From assembly GCA_035501495.1 (NCBI GenBank), contig DATJWB010000106.1, forward strand, positions 74,773-138,772: a DNA stretch of 64,000 bases, read 5' to 3'. Source of the stretch: JAIQFL01 sp035501495 (lineage in GTDB: Bacteria > Acidobacteriota > Terriglobia > Bryobacterales > Bryobacteraceae). The translations under genes and the position numbers were made by a program. Of this stretch, positions 36,189-45,686 are shown in pieces; the first letter of the stretch is position 1, and each line of letters starts with the position of its first letter. The notes beneath the pieces are model-generated. The model was not told the origin of the DNA, made no database searches, and saw nothing but the letters and a program-made list of their open reading frames with translations.

Positions 36189-37490
36189 TCAGGCGGCCAG
36201 GCTGCGGAGCCCTGCGAGCCCGCTCAGGGGACTGGCGACGGAGAACAGCCTCTGCGCTTCGGAGACCACCCCGCAGGATGTTCCGGTGGGCCGCTTGGGC
36301 AGGCCAATGATCTCCCAAGGCGATTGGTCGATCAGGTTGGTGGCGGCGTTGTAGACGTCGGGGAAGAGCTTCTGGTGAGTGCTTTCGATGTAGTCCATCC
36401 AGCCAGGCGTGCCAAAGCAATCGATGGGAATCAGATCACTCAGAGTAGCGCTTACCAGCAGATAGCAACCCATCAGCGGATAGGTCTTGAAGAGGCGGAT
36501 GTCGAGCGTGTCCTCTTCGAGCGAGCGGTTGATGGCCTTGGTGGCCCGGTATTCCATGCCGAGGAGGTAGAGGAGGTGGGCGAATTCCGCGAGCGCCGAA
36601 ACGGCCCCGACCACCGGCCCGCTGATGGCGCCTCCATCCACAAAGGCCAGGCCCGTCTTCAGGGCGAACGAGGTAGTGGCGTTGCCCGCGCTGATGGCCT
36701 GATGCCTGGTCTCCTCTTCGAGGCATTTCTTTAATGCGGCAAACGCGTTCGCGGGTACGCCGGTGTCGATGACGTAGCTGCGCTCCGAGATGTTGTGCCG
36801 GGTATAGAGCCCGGCTCCGACCTTGGCCCAGCCGGCAAACAGGTCGTAGCCGTCTTTAATCTGGCCGACCACTGGCGGCACGCTGACGGCGCACTTTTCG
36901 AGCACGCTGAGAATCAGCCCGCCGAGAGCGCCCAACTGCTCCAGGCGATCTACCTCAAACAATGATGCCGCCATGGCGATCATCTTGTCTCGCACGGGAA
37001 CGGAGGGCGTGCGGCCTGCGCGTTTGGAGGAGGTCAGCCAGGCGCCGGCCTGCTGGCAGGTGCTCTTCACCTTCTCCCCCGCGGAGGCCAGGCCATCCTT
37101 CAGCCTGGCCGCCTTCAGCGTCACCTGCTTGTTCGAGAAGATGTTTTTGAGGACGCGCTTGCGCTCGCGCGCCACGTGCGCAAGCGCCATCAGCTCAGCC
37201 ATGGTCAGATGACTGATCTGCCAGGTGCGGGCGTCGGCGGCTCCCGCAAGTTCGCGCTCGAGCAGCGTCATGGCCTGTTTACGATTGCGGGGACTCTGCT
37301 GCCAGAGGGGGCCTTCGCCGCGCTTCCAATCCTCGAAGGCGTTGCGAATCCGCCACAGATCCCGGCCGCTGCGGGAGCGCTCATACTGCCGGATGGATTC
37401 GTCCAGCGTTTTCAACGCCGCGTTCCTCGGGTGGAATGCATTCAGCTCGGTGTCCTGGATCCACTGTTTGTAATTTGGAATTCGTGCCAT
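36189..37490 (-). CDS. Protein of unknown function (433 aa)
   Basis: I do not recognise this family. The N-terminal 100 or so residues are charged and helical (WIQDTELNAFHPRNAALKTLDESIRQYE... RNAFEDWKRGEGPLWQQSPRNRKQAM). A Lys/Arg-rich middle follows, then a more hydrophobic region from about 205 to 350 with AAMASLFEVDRLEQLGALGGLILSVL and GAISGPVVGAVSALAEFAHLLYLLG, which could insert in or pass a membrane. There is no signal peptide. The start has a strong GGAGG 6-10 bases upstream, so it is a real gene. A membrane-active or effector-like role is possible but not shown. Confidence 0.72.
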   Translation of the reverse strand: MARIPNYKQWIQDTELNAFHPRNAALKTLDESIRQYERSRSGRDLWRIRNAFEDWKRGEGPLWQQSPRNRKQAMTLLERELAGAADARTWQISHLTMAELMALAHVARERKRVLKNIFSNKQVTLKAARLKDGLASAGEKVKSTCQQAGAWLTSSKRAGRTPSVPVRDKMIAMAASLFEVDRLEQLGALGGLILSVLEKCAVSVPPVVGQIKDGYDLFAGWAKVGAGLYTRHNISERSYVIDTGVPANAFAALKKCLEEETRHQAISAGNATTSFALKTGLAFVDGGAISGPVVGAVSALAEFAHLLYLLGMEYRATKAINRSLEEDTLDIRLFKTYPLMGCYLLVSATLSDLIPIDCFGTPGWMDYIESTHQKLFPDVYNAATNLIDQSPWEIIGLPKRPTGTSCGVVSEAQRLFSVASPLSGLAGLRSLAA

Positions 37491-37592
37491 TGCCGCCTCC
37501 ACTGATATAGGCGACGATTCGCGGCGAAAACCCTCACGGCGCATGCACGCTCTTCCACGGCGGGTTCAGCAGGCGGAAACTGGTAGACGGGC

Positions 37593-38261
37593 ATGAGGAG
37601 ATGGTTCACGCTCGACACCACGCGGACGGATGACGGGAAGGCCATCGCGCTCCAGCAACTCGGCGGAAGTTACATGATTCGCGTGGACGGCGCGGAACTG
37701 ATGTCCACGGGCCGTCACAGGTCGGAGGAGAGGCTGGCTGAACTGGCATGCGCGCATGTGCGCGGGATCCGGCGGGCGCGTGTATTGATCGGCGGGCTGG
37801 GATTCGGGTTCACGTTGAAGGCGGCCCTGGCGGCGGTTGCCGAGGACACTACCGTGGTGGTGGCCGAGATGCTGGCGGCCGTCATCGCGTGGAATCGCAA
37901 CTCTTCTTACCCGTTCGCCGCGGATGCCCTGCGCGATCCCCGGGTAATTGTCCGGCAGCAGGATGTGGTGGAAGCGGTCGGCGCGACCAGAGGTTTATGC
38001 GATGCGATCGCGATCGACGTGGACAACGGGCCCAACGCCCTTTGTGCGGAGGGCAATTTCCGGCTGTACGACCGCACCGGCCTCGAACAGGCGCGCGCCG
38101 CACTGCGTCCGGGAGGTTGTCTGGCCGTGTGGTCGGCCGCACCGGACGCCGGGTTCGAAGGATTGATGGCGGGCGTGGGGTTTGACGTGACGGTGGAGCA
38201 GTGCCGGGCGAACGGCAAATCGGGGCGATATCATACAATCTTTTTGGGACGCGCCAAGTGA
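37593..38261 (+). CDS. Spermidine-synthase-like SAM methyltransferase
   Basis: This is a 222-aa protein with a Rossmann methyltransferase core: VLIGGLGFGFTLKAAL as motif I, VVVAEM as the acidic strand end, then a DAIAIDVDNGP segment and a late LRPGGCLAVWS motif. The N-terminal beta-rich lead (LDTTRTDDGKAIALQQLGGSYMIRVDG) and these motifs are like small spermidine-synthase-like proteins. The substrate is unknown. It is followed after 21 bases by a DinB gene in the same direction, so the two may be an operon. Confidence 0.8.
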   Translation: MRRWFTLDTTRTDDGKAIALQQLGGSYMIRVDGAELMSTGRHRSEERLAELACAHVRGIRRARVLIGGLGFGFTLKAALAAVAEDTTVVVAEMLAAVIAWNRNSSYPFAADALRDPRVIVRQQDVVEAVGATRGLCDAIAIDVDNGPNALCAEGNFRLYDRTGLEQARAALRPGGCLAVWSAAPDAGFEGLMAGVGFDVTVEQCRANGKSGRYHTIFLGRAK

Positions 38262-38282
38262 GGCGTTGGAAAGGTGACGGCG

Positions 38283-38804
38283 ATGCAGTTTCGCATGGAG
38301 GAAGCGATCGGAATTCTGGAGCGGACGCCGAAGGTCCTGGACGCGCTGCTCCGCGGCCAGGTTGAACCCTGGCTGAACTGCCGCGAAGCGACGGAAACGT
38401 TCAGTGCGATGGATGTTTTGGGCCACCTTTTGTACGGCGAAGCCGTGGACTGGATTCCGCGCGCGAAGATCATCCTGGAATGCGGCGAGAGCCGGGCATT
38501 TGATCCATTCGACCGGCGCGGGTTCGGGCCTCTGGTGAAAGGGCGCGCGGTGGAGCGGGTGCTGGACGATTTCGCAGAGGCGAGAAAGCAGAACTTGAAG
38601 ACACTGGGGGAACTCGGACTGGACGGTGCCGGCCTCGACCGCACCGGAACCCATCCCGGGCTCGGGCGGGTGACGGTGCGGCAATTGCTGGCGAGCTGGG
38701 TGGTGCACGATCTTGGACACGTGGCGCAGATCGCCCGGGTCATGTCCAGAGAATACCGGGAGGAAGTAGGGCCTTGGCGGGAGTACCTGCCGATTCTGGG
38801 ATAG
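38283..38804 (+). CDS. DinB family protein
   Basis: This 173-aa four-helix-bundle protein of the DinB/YfiT-like group has conserved metal-site histidines in LGHLLYGE and in the late VHDLGHVAQIARVM helix. Members bind a divalent metal and are thought to be thiol-dependent transferases or hydrolases. The ATG at 38283 is preferred over a GTG nine bases earlier because AGGTGA at 38272-38277 then sits at the right distance. Confidence 0.88.
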   Translation: MQFRMEEAIGILERTPKVLDALLRGQVEPWLNCREATETFSAMDVLGHLLYGEAVDWIPRAKIILECGESRAFDPFDRRGFGPLVKGRAVERVLDDFAEARKQNLKTLGELGLDGAGLDRTGTHPGLGRVTVRQLLASWVVHDLGHVAQIARVMSREYREEVGPWREYLPILG

Positions 38805-38881
38805 AGTAAGATTCTTCCTTTCCGGCTGCGCACCCGCGTTTGACTTCAGAGCTACATTCCCATAAGATTCGGGTTATCCCT

Positions 38882-41353
38882 ATGAAACCGGTTGCAAAAG
38901 CTTCCTTTCTGCTGTTCGTACCGGCTCTGTTCCTCTTCGGAGCACAGCCGTACCAGAAGCCGCCCCAAGCGATCCTGGATGTTCTCAACGCGCCGCCTAC
39001 GCCGACGCTCTCGCTCAGCCCGGCGCGGACCTACGCCTTGCAGGGCCAGGCCGTCCGCAATCCGCCCATCGCGGAGTTGGCGCAGCCTATGCTCCGGCTG
39101 GCCGGCGTGCGCATCAACCCGAAGACCAATGGTCTGCACAACACTGTTTTCAACTCGTCTCTGACCGTCGTGAAGATTCCCGAAGGGACCGCGATCAAAT
39201 TGGATCTGCCCGCCAACCCCAAACTCAGCCTGGGCCCGTGGAGCCCGGATGGATCGCGTTTCGCTTTCACGAACACGACGGCGAACGGGATTGAATTGTG
39301 GATCGGCGACGCGGCAACCGGCAAGACCCACGTGATCCCCGGCGTCAAGCTCAACGGCGTGATGGGCGGCGGATTCTTCGGTGGCGGCGGCGGACGCGGC
39401 GGCGCGGGTGGAGGCTCCTCCGAGTTTCAGTGGATGCCCGATGGCAAGTCGTTGCTGGTCGAGGTGATCAAGCCCAATCGCGGCACGCCTCCGCCGGAGG
39501 AGACTGTGCCCGCCGGGCCGCATGTGCAGGAAAGCCTGGGCGGCGCTTCGGGGTCCGCGACCTTGGAAGACATGCTGCAGAATCCCCACGACGAAGACCT
39601 GTTCGAGTATTACGCCACATCGCAACTGGCGCTGGTGGACCTGGCCACGAATAAAGTAACGCCCGCCGGGAAGCCGGGAATCATCGAGTCGGCGCGCATT
39701 TCGCCCGACGGGAAGGACCTCTTGGTGACCATCGTGCACCGTCCCTTCTCCTATCTGTTGGCGGTTCGTTCCTTCCCCAAGGAGATCGAAGTCTGGGACC
39801 TCAGCGGGAAGATGCTGCGCAAGGTGGCTAGCCAGCCGCTCGAAGAGCGCGTTTCGCTGACCGGCGTTGCGACCGGGCCCCGCAGCATCATGTGGCGGCC
39901 GAGCGAGCCGGCAACGCTGATGTGGGTGGAGGCTCTCGACGGCGGGAACTTGCGGAACCAGGTGCCCTACCGCGATAAAATCCTGGCATTGAAATCGCCG
40001 TTCAGCGGCGAGCCGCGCGAAGTCTTCAAGACCCAGCAGCGCTTCCAGGGGATTCAGATGGCCGACAAGGGCGGGCTGGCCCTGGTGGAGGATTTCGAAC
40101 GGCAAAAGCGCTGGGTCCGCACTTTCCAGATCGATCTCGATAAGCCCGGCGAACCCCGCCTCATCTGGGAGCGCAACAACCAGGACCGCTATAAGGACCC
40201 TGGCCGTCCCATGACATCCTCGGGGCGCGGCGGCGGCATTATCCAGGACGGCGACAATATCTTCCTGACCGGCCTCGGATCCTCGCCCACCGGCGATCAT
40301 CCCTTCCTCGACCGCTTCAACCTCGCCACCAAACAGACCGAGCACCTCTTCCGCTGCGACGACAGCCATTACGAAGTGGTGGAGGCGCTGCTCGATCAGA
40401 AGGGCGACAAGTTCCTGACCCGGCGCGAGAGCCCCAACGAACCGCCGAACTACTATCTGCGGACGTCGTCCGGCCAGATGACCGCGGTTACCAGGTATCC
40501 CGACCCGCAGCCCACCATTCGGAACATCCATAAGGAAATGGTGAAGTACAAGCGGAACGACGGTGTGGATCTTTCGTTCACGTTGTATCTGCCGGCGGAT
40601 TACAAGCCTGGCACCAGGCTGCCGACACTAATGTGGGCTTACCCCTACGAATACAACGATGCCGACACTGCCGGACAGGTGAGCGGCTCGACGCAGCGAT
40701 TCACGGAGCTCACGTCCCCGCACTTGTTGTTCGTGATGAAGGGCTACGCGGTTCTGGATAACGCGGCGATGCCGATTGTCGGCGATCCCGACACGGTCAA
40801 CAACACCTATGTCGAGCAGATTACCGCGGATGCAAAGGCGGCCATCGATAAGGCGGCGTCGATGGGGGTGACCGACCCGAATCGCGTGGGCGTGGGGGGC
40901 CACAGCTACGGCTCGTTCATGACCGCCAACCTGCTGGCGCATACCGATCTGTTCAAAGGCGGCCTTGCGGAGAGCGGCGCGCACAACCGCACCTTGACCC
41001 CCTTCGGCTTCCAGAGCGAACGCCGAACCCTGTGGCAAGCGCCGGACGTGTATCTGAAGATGTCGCCTTTCATGTACGCCGACAAGATCAAGACCCCGAT
41101 TCTGCTGATCCACGGCGAAGCGGACGACAATTCCGGCACGTTCCCGATCCAGTCCGACCGGATGTACCAGGCCATTCGCGGGAATGGCGGCGTCGTGCGG
41201 CTGGTGTTCCTTCCGGACGAAGCCCACGGCTACCGCGCCAAGGAAACCATCGAGCACGTTCTCTGGGAGGAACTCACCTGGTTCGACAAGTACGTCAAGG
41301 ATCCTCCGCCGCGTCCGGCAAGCAGCACCAGCAGCAGTAATAACAACAACTGA
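38882..41353 (+). CDS. S9 family peptidase (prolyl oligopeptidase type)
   Basis: This 823-aa secreted peptidase has a signal peptide (MKPVAKASFLLFVPALFLFGA), a long propeller region with a Gly-rich loop (GGGFFGGGGGRGGAGGGSS), and a hydrolase domain with Ser675 in GGHSYGSFM, HGEADDNSG and the late His in EAHGYR. The GxSxGS form and greater length separate it from the tandem pair at 25560-29478. It ends in a Ser/Asn run (SSTSSSNNNN). The start is the Met that begins the signal peptide. Confidence 0.92.
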   Translation: MKPVAKASFLLFVPALFLFGAQPYQKPPQAILDVLNAPPTPTLSLSPARTYALQGQAVRNPPIAELAQPMLRLAGVRINPKTNGLHNTVFNSSLTVVKIPEGTAIKLDLPANPKLSLGPWSPDGSRFAFTNTTANGIELWIGDAATGKTHVIPGVKLNGVMGGGFFGGGGGRGGAGGGSSEFQWMPDGKSLLVEVIKPNRGTPPPEETVPAGPHVQESLGGASGSATLEDMLQNPHDEDLFEYYATSQLALVDLATNKVTPAGKPGIIESARISPDGKDLLVTIVHRPFSYLLAVRSFPKEIEVWDLSGKMLRKVASQPLEERVSLTGVATGPRSIMWRPSEPATLMWVEALDGGNLRNQVPYRDKILALKSPFSGEPREVFKTQQRFQGIQMADKGGLALVEDFERQKRWVRTFQIDLDKPGEPRLIWERNNQDRYKDPGRPMTSSGRGGGIIQDGDNIFLTGLGSSPTGDHPFLDRFNLATKQTEHLFRCDDSHYEVVEALLDQKGDKFLTRRESPNEPPNYYLRTSSGQMTAVTRYPDPQPTIRNIHKEMVKYKRNDGVDLSFTLYLPADYKPGTRLPTLMWAYPYEYNDADTAGQVSGSTQRFTELTSPHLLFVMKGYAVLDNAAMPIVGDPDTVNNTYVEQITADAKAAIDKAASMGVTDPNRVGVGGHSYGSFMTANLLAHTDLFKGGLAESGAHNRTLTPFGFQSERRTLWQAPDVYLKMSPFMYADKIKTPILLIHGEADDNSGTFPIQSDRMYQAIRGNGGVVRLVFLPDEAHGYRAKETIEHVLWEELTWFDKYVKDPPPRPASSTSSSNNNN

Positions 41354-41359
41354 GAATGC

Positions 41360-41410
41360 GGGGCGGACCATCCGCCCCATCCGCATCAGTGCAGGAGTTG
41401 TCTGCGCGAC
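41360..41410 (+). repeat. Hairpin plus diverged REP-like core upstream of an ADOP permease
   Basis: A perfect 8-bp hairpin GGGGCGGA-CCA-TCCGCCCC (41360-41378) is followed by GCAGGAGTTGTCTGCGCGAC (41391-41410), which matches the repeat core except for one inserted base and two substitutions. The order hairpin then core is the same as at 6031-6075, again just in front of a gene on its coding strand. The hairpin may also end the S9 transcript. Confidence 0.5.
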
Positions 41411-41413
41411 ATC

Positions 41414-43813
41414 ATGCGTTACGGCCTGCGTCTTCTCCTCCGCCATCCGGGCTTCGCGTTATGTTCTGTCCTGACGCTGGCACTGGCGATCGCGGTGAAT
41501 GGCGCGGTGTTCAGCGTTCTCAACGGAGTTCTGCTGCGCGAGCTTCCTTACCCCGACGGTGGCAGGATTGTTACCGTCTGGCAGGCGAATCCGTCCCGCG
41601 GCCTGAGCCGGCAACTGGTCTCGATACCGGATTACCTCGACTGGCGTGAGAACGGCCGTGCGTTCGAGACCTTGGCCGGCTGGAATTTCCAGTACTTCAA
41701 CCTTTCCGGATCGGATGAGCCGGAGCGCGTACAGGGTCTGAAGGTAACGGCCGGCTTCTTCTCGATTCTGGGAGTGAATGCTGCCATCGGCCGCACCTTT
41801 CTTTCCAGCGAAGAGCGCCCAGGCAGCGATCGGGTGGCGGTTCTCAGCAATCGAGTCTGGCGGCAGCGGTTCGGCGGAGAGCCTGGAGTCGTAGGGCGCA
41901 CCGTGTTGGTGGAGGGGCTGACGTACCTTGTGGTTGGAGTCCTTCCCGCGGACTTCCGCCTGTTTCGCGTGCTCAATCGGGAACTGGATGTTTTCGTTCC
42001 GTATGCACTCGATCCGGCGCACGCCAGCCGCGCCGATCATCTCCTGTTCGTCTATGGCAAGCTGCGCCACGACGTCTCGAAGCTCCAGGCGCAGGCGGCG
42101 CTAACTGCGGTGGCAGATGGAATCGCCCGGCAGCATCCGGATACCAGTGCCGGTTGGGGCGCCGAGGTTTACGGGCTCCAGGAGCAGTGGACCCGCCAGA
42201 TCCGGCCGGTTTTGCTGATGTCGCAGGCAGCCGCCGGATTCGTTCTCCTGATCGCGTGCGCGAACGTCACCAACCTGTTGCTGTCGCGTTCGGTGGGCCG
42301 CGAGCGAGAGATGGCTATCCGGACGGCACTGGGGGCCGGCCGCCTGCGGCTCGCCCGGCAGTTGCTGGCCGAGAGCGCGGTGCTGGGGTTACTCGGAGGC
42401 ATCGCGGGAACAGCCATAGCACGGCTGCTGACCGAGTTGCTGAACCGCTTGCCCTACACCGCGGTGAACCGTGTGGAGAACTTTCGGCTGGATGTGCGAG
42501 CATTGGCGTTCAGCCTGGCGATTGCCTTGGTTAGCGGCCTTACCGCAGGAGTGGCTCCTGCCTGGCACTCGACGCCGCGGAATCTGAAGCCCGATGCAAG
42601 GCGCAGCCGCCGGTTCACGGTGCTGGTGGTGTTCGCGGAAGTTGCGCTAGCCGTCACCATCCTGGTGGGAGCCGGATTGCTGGCGCACAGCTCCTGGGTC
42701 ATTAAGGAAATGCCGCGCGGACTCGATACGCGCAACGTGCTGACAGCCCAGATCTGGCTGCCTCCAACGCGATATGCGGGCGCAGGACAGATTGCCCGGT
42801 TCTGGCGCCAGGCTGTGGAGAGAACAGCTTCGCTGCCGGGCGTGCAGTCCGCTACCGCGGTCAATTTTCCGCCGCTCTCTTCACTGTGGACCGGCGTCGG
42901 CATCCAGGTGGAGGGCATGCTCGCGGCTCGTCCAGGAGAGGAGCCGCCGGTACAGTATTGGATCGCGGGTCCAAATTATTTTCAGATGGCGGGCGTTCCG
43001 CTGTTGGAGGGAAGGACCTTCGTGGAGCAGGACAACGATGGGTCGCGCGGTGTGGTAATCGTTAGCGCAGCGATGGTCCGGCGCTTCTGGCCAGGGGGCT
43101 CCGCACTTGGAAAGCGCATCCGGCCGCTGTTTCCCGATTCGCCGGGCTACTGGCAGCCGAAGTCTGACGGCGGATGGCTCACGGTAGTAGGCGTGGCGGA
43201 CGATGTACGGCTGGACGGCGTAGTGCAAATGCCCCAACCCCAGATTTACCTGCCGTATGGACAGAACCCTTCGTCAATCCTGCAGCTGATGGTGCGGACT
43301 TCCGCCGAACCGCTGCAATGGGCATCGGCCGTTCGCCGCGAGATCCTCGCGATCGACAAGGATCAGCCCATCTTCGACGTGAAGAGCCTGGAGGACGTGT
43401 TGGGCGACTCGGTAGCGCGTGTGAGCGTGGTGACGCGGGTGCTGGAGGCTTTCGCGGCGATGGCGCTGGTCCTGGCGGGTCTGGGCATTTACAGCGTGGT
43501 GGCGTATTCGGTATCGCAACGCAGGCGCGAGATTGGTGTGCGGATGGCGCTCGGTGCGCGAGTGCCTCAGTTGGTTCGATCGGTCATCCGTCGGGAAATG
43601 CTCGCGGTGGAGGCAGGCGTGGTGGTTGGCCTTCTGGGAGCCCTTGCGGCGGCGAAGATGCTCGCGAGCCTGTTGGTGGGAGTTACGGCCACCGACCCCC
43701 TGACTCTCGCCGGGGTTCCGCTCGCGTTTCTGGCAATGGCACTGGTAGCCGCCTACATTCCGGCCCGCCGCGCCGCTCAGAAGGACCCGATGACCTCTCT
43801 GCGGGAAGAGTAA
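41414..43813 (+). CDS. ABC transporter permease, ADOP/MacB type (short N-terminus)
   Basis: This is a 799-aa double FtsX/MacB-type permease. Conserved blocks are LLIACANVTNLLLSRSVGREREMAIRTALGAGR and SQRRREIGVRMALGARV. It starts abruptly at MRYGLRLLLRHPGF; relatives usually have QDL or similar before RYGLR, so its 5' end may have been altered by the repeat directly upstream. The AGGAG in that repeat lies 16 bases from the ATG, rather far for a Shine-Dalgarno. No ATPase gene or PadR is adjacent. The substrate is unknown. Confidence 0.9.
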   Translation: MRYGLRLLLRHPGFALCSVLTLALAIAVNGAVFSVLNGVLLRELPYPDGGRIVTVWQANPSRGLSRQLVSIPDYLDWRENGRAFETLAGWNFQYFNLSGSDEPERVQGLKVTAGFFSILGVNAAIGRTFLSSEERPGSDRVAVLSNRVWRQRFGGEPGVVGRTVLVEGLTYLVVGVLPADFRLFRVLNRELDVFVPYALDPAHASRADHLLFVYGKLRHDVSKLQAQAALTAVADGIARQHPDTSAGWGAEVYGLQEQWTRQIRPVLLMSQAAAGFVLLIACANVTNLLLSRSVGREREMAIRTALGAGRLRLARQLLAESAVLGLLGGIAGTAIARLLTELLNRLPYTAVNRVENFRLDVRALAFSLAIALVSGLTAGVAPAWHSTPRNLKPDARRSRRFTVLVVFAEVALAVTILVGAGLLAHSSWVIKEMPRGLDTRNVLTAQIWLPPTRYAGAGQIARFWRQAVERTASLPGVQSATAVNFPPLSSLWTGVGIQVEGMLAARPGEEPPVQYWIAGPNYFQMAGVPLLEGRTFVEQDNDGSRGVVIVSAAMVRRFWPGGSALGKRIRPLFPDSPGYWQPKSDGGWLTVVGVADDVRLDGVVQMPQPQIYLPYGQNPSSILQLMVRTSAEPLQWASAVRREILAIDKDQPIFDVKSLEDVLGDSVARVSVVTRVLEAFAAMALVLAGLGIYSVVAYSVSQRRREIGVRMALGARVPQLVRSVIRREMLAVEAGVVVGLLGALAAAKMLASLLVGVTATDPLTLAGVPLAFLAMALVAAYIPARRAAQKDPMTSLREE

Positions 43814-43820
43814 CCACCGA

Positions 43821-45659
43821 TCAGGGCAGCAACTGGTTGCCGCCGGCCGTCTGGAAAGCCGTCCTGGCGCTTGCCTCGCGGTGCAACACCTCGTTGAGGA
43901 CATCCTGGAAGGCCGGCAAGCCGTGCAGGGGCTGCAGCCACGAATCGCATTGCATGGCGGCCGAGCAGCAGAACCCGTCATTCACAAGGCCACGAAGAAC
44001 CGAGAGTGCGTATCCGGTGGCGCCATCTCTGGCCAATTGCCGTGCCAGATAGAACTTGAGCTCCGGATCGGGTGACTGCAGAGAGGCCAGCCCCTGCGCC
44101 GCGATCTCGATGCTTCGTGCGTGATTGCCCTCTAACCAGAAACGCAGAGACTCGATCGCGGGAGGAAACGGTCCGCCTGGGTGGGGCCGCGTTCGGAGCA
44201 ATTCCAACGCCTGGACGTCGCGCCCCGTGGCGGCCAGAACCGCCAGGTCCATATAAAAGCGGGAACCCGGCGGATACCACTCGAGGGCAGCCTGATAATC
44301 GCCCAGCAGGAAATAGGTATGCGCTACGCTGGTCACGATCCGCGAGTCCAATCTGCGGGCGCGCGAGTGTGCCCGAATGGACTCATCCAGCAGGCCGCAG
44401 TAACGGCAGGCCTGTACCAGGCCGCCGAACAGTTCCGGGTCGTTCGGATGTTTGTCCGCCTGGCGCACGAGCCGCACCATCGCGTCCTGCGCATGGCCGA
44501 GATCGGCCTCGAACGAGGTATACAGATTGTGCGCGATCGGCAAATCGGGACTCAGAGCAAAGGCCCGATGAAAGGCCCATTTGGCTGCTTCCAGGCTTTG
44601 CCGTCCCTCCTGGCCGAACTTCTCCAGAAACCGGTAGCATCGCCCCAGACGCGCCCAGGCGGGTGCGAAATCCGGGTCTTCGTCCAGGCATTCGCGATAC
44701 AGATCGCGAGCCGTGGAAGCGTTCTCGTAGGTGCGTTCGCGCAGCACATGGTTAGCGCGCAGATAGAATTCGTAAGCTCTCGCGGAAGCCGGTACGTTGT
44801 GTGCCAGGACCCGCTGCTCACGCTCGGTCAGCCGCAACATCAACAGGTCCACGATGCCGCGGACCAGGCGGTCGGAAAACTCGATCAGGTTATCGCGGCC
44901 GGCCTCGCAAACAAACGACCCGACCAGGGTTGCCGCCGGCGCGTGAATCAACTCCGCGGTGATTCGCAGTTGGTCGCCACTACACAGAATCGTACCCGCC
45001 AGCAGCATATCGACATCCGCCTCCGCGGCGATGCGCCGGGGATCGGGCTGGCCTTCCGCCAGGCATGCGGCCAACATGCTGGAGCGAACCGTCAGCGAGC
45101 GCAGGCTGGCGAGCGAAGCGGAGATCGCTTCCGGCAAGGTGTGGCCGAGGAAGGCGATCTGCTCGTCGCCATGGACGATTCGAAACGGCAGTGCGATGAA
45201 ACGGATGACCCCTGGCGCGGGCTCGTCGCCGAGGTGGTGCGCCGGCTCTCCCGCCGGTGTTGAGGCCCAGGTCCGCGTGACGGGGGCGACGAAACGATAA
45301 CCCTGCTTCGGAACCGTCTGGATGCAAACGCCCGTGCCGCTCTCCAATACCTTGCGCAGGAGTGAGACCTTGCTGGCGAGGCTGACCTCCTCGACGAAGC
45401 TGTCGGGCCAAATGGCGGCCATCAGGTCTTCCTTCCGCATCAGGTGGCCCGAATTGCGCACCAGCAGCAGCAACGTCTCGAAAGCCTTGGGAGGAAGCGC
45501 GAGGACCTGGTCGCCGCGCCGCAGAATGCGTTCCGCAGGAATCAGTCGGAAGGGCCCAAAGGAGTACGATTGGGGTTCGGACGCCTCGGTATGGGACTCA
45601 GCGTCTGGAGGGAGGGCCACCCGACCAGGCGAACTCGGCAAGGTCCGCTGAAAATTCAT
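43821..45659 (-). CDS. Winged-helix (OmpR/CadC-type) regulator with TPR-like sensor region
   Basis: This 612-aa transcription factor has an OmpR/PhoB-type winged helix at about residues 32-127 (FGPFRLIPAERILRRG ... VPKQGYRF), then a TolB/adenylate-cyclase-like segment (GHTLPEAISASLASLRSLTVRS ... DMLLAGTILCSGDQLRITAELI) and TPR-like repeats to the end (ARDLYRECLDEDPDFAPAWARLGRCYRFL). No membrane helix is seen, so unlike CadC it is cytoplasmic. It is divergent from a secreted protein; the intergenic region carries an 11-base-spaced direct repeat fitting this DNA-binding domain. Confidence 0.87.
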   Translation of the reverse strand: MNFQRTLPSSPGRVALPPDAESHTEASEPQSYSFGPFRLIPAERILRRGDQVLALPPKAFETLLLLVRNSGHLMRKEDLMAAIWPDSFVEEVSLASKVSLLRKVLESGTGVCIQTVPKQGYRFVAPVTRTWASTPAGEPAHHLGDEPAPGVIRFIALPFRIVHGDEQIAFLGHTLPEAISASLASLRSLTVRSSMLAACLAEGQPDPRRIAAEADVDMLLAGTILCSGDQLRITAELIHAPAATLVGSFVCEAGRDNLIEFSDRLVRGIVDLLMLRLTEREQRVLAHNVPASARAYEFYLRANHVLRERTYENASTARDLYRECLDEDPDFAPAWARLGRCYRFLEKFGQEGRQSLEAAKWAFHRAFALSPDLPIAHNLYTSFEADLGHAQDAMVRLVRQADKHPNDPELFGGLVQACRYCGLLDESIRAHSRARRLDSRIVTSVAHTYFLLGDYQAALEWYPPGSRFYMDLAVLAATGRDVQALELLRTRPHPGGPFPPAIESLRFWLEGNHARSIEIAAQGLASLQSPDPELKFYLARQLARDGATGYALSVLRGLVNDGFCCSAAMQCDSWLQPLHGLPAFQDVLNEVLHREASARTAFQTAGGNQLLP

Positions 45660-45667
45660 TAAGAAAA

Positions 45668-45686
45668 CATCAAGATTCCATCAAGA
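45668..45686. promoter_or_regulatory. Tandem CATCAAGA repeat, likely operator of the winged-helix regulator
   Basis: CATCAAGA occurs at 45668-45675 and again at 45679-45686, a direct repeat with an 11-base period. OmpR/PhoB-type proteins bind tandem half-sites with this period. It begins nine bases from the regulator start codon and lies about 110 bases from the divergent secreted-protein gene, so it could serve autoregulation and control of that gene. Confidence 0.5.

Noticed and set aside
39361..39425. Gly-rich stretch in the third S9 peptidase as a possible insertion
   Set aside because: It stays in frame within a propeller loop and similar Gly-rich loops are ordinary in such enzymes.
38852..40531. 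559-codon minus-strand frame opposite the S9 peptidase
   Set aside because: Shadow of a well-supported gene; no motif or start signal.
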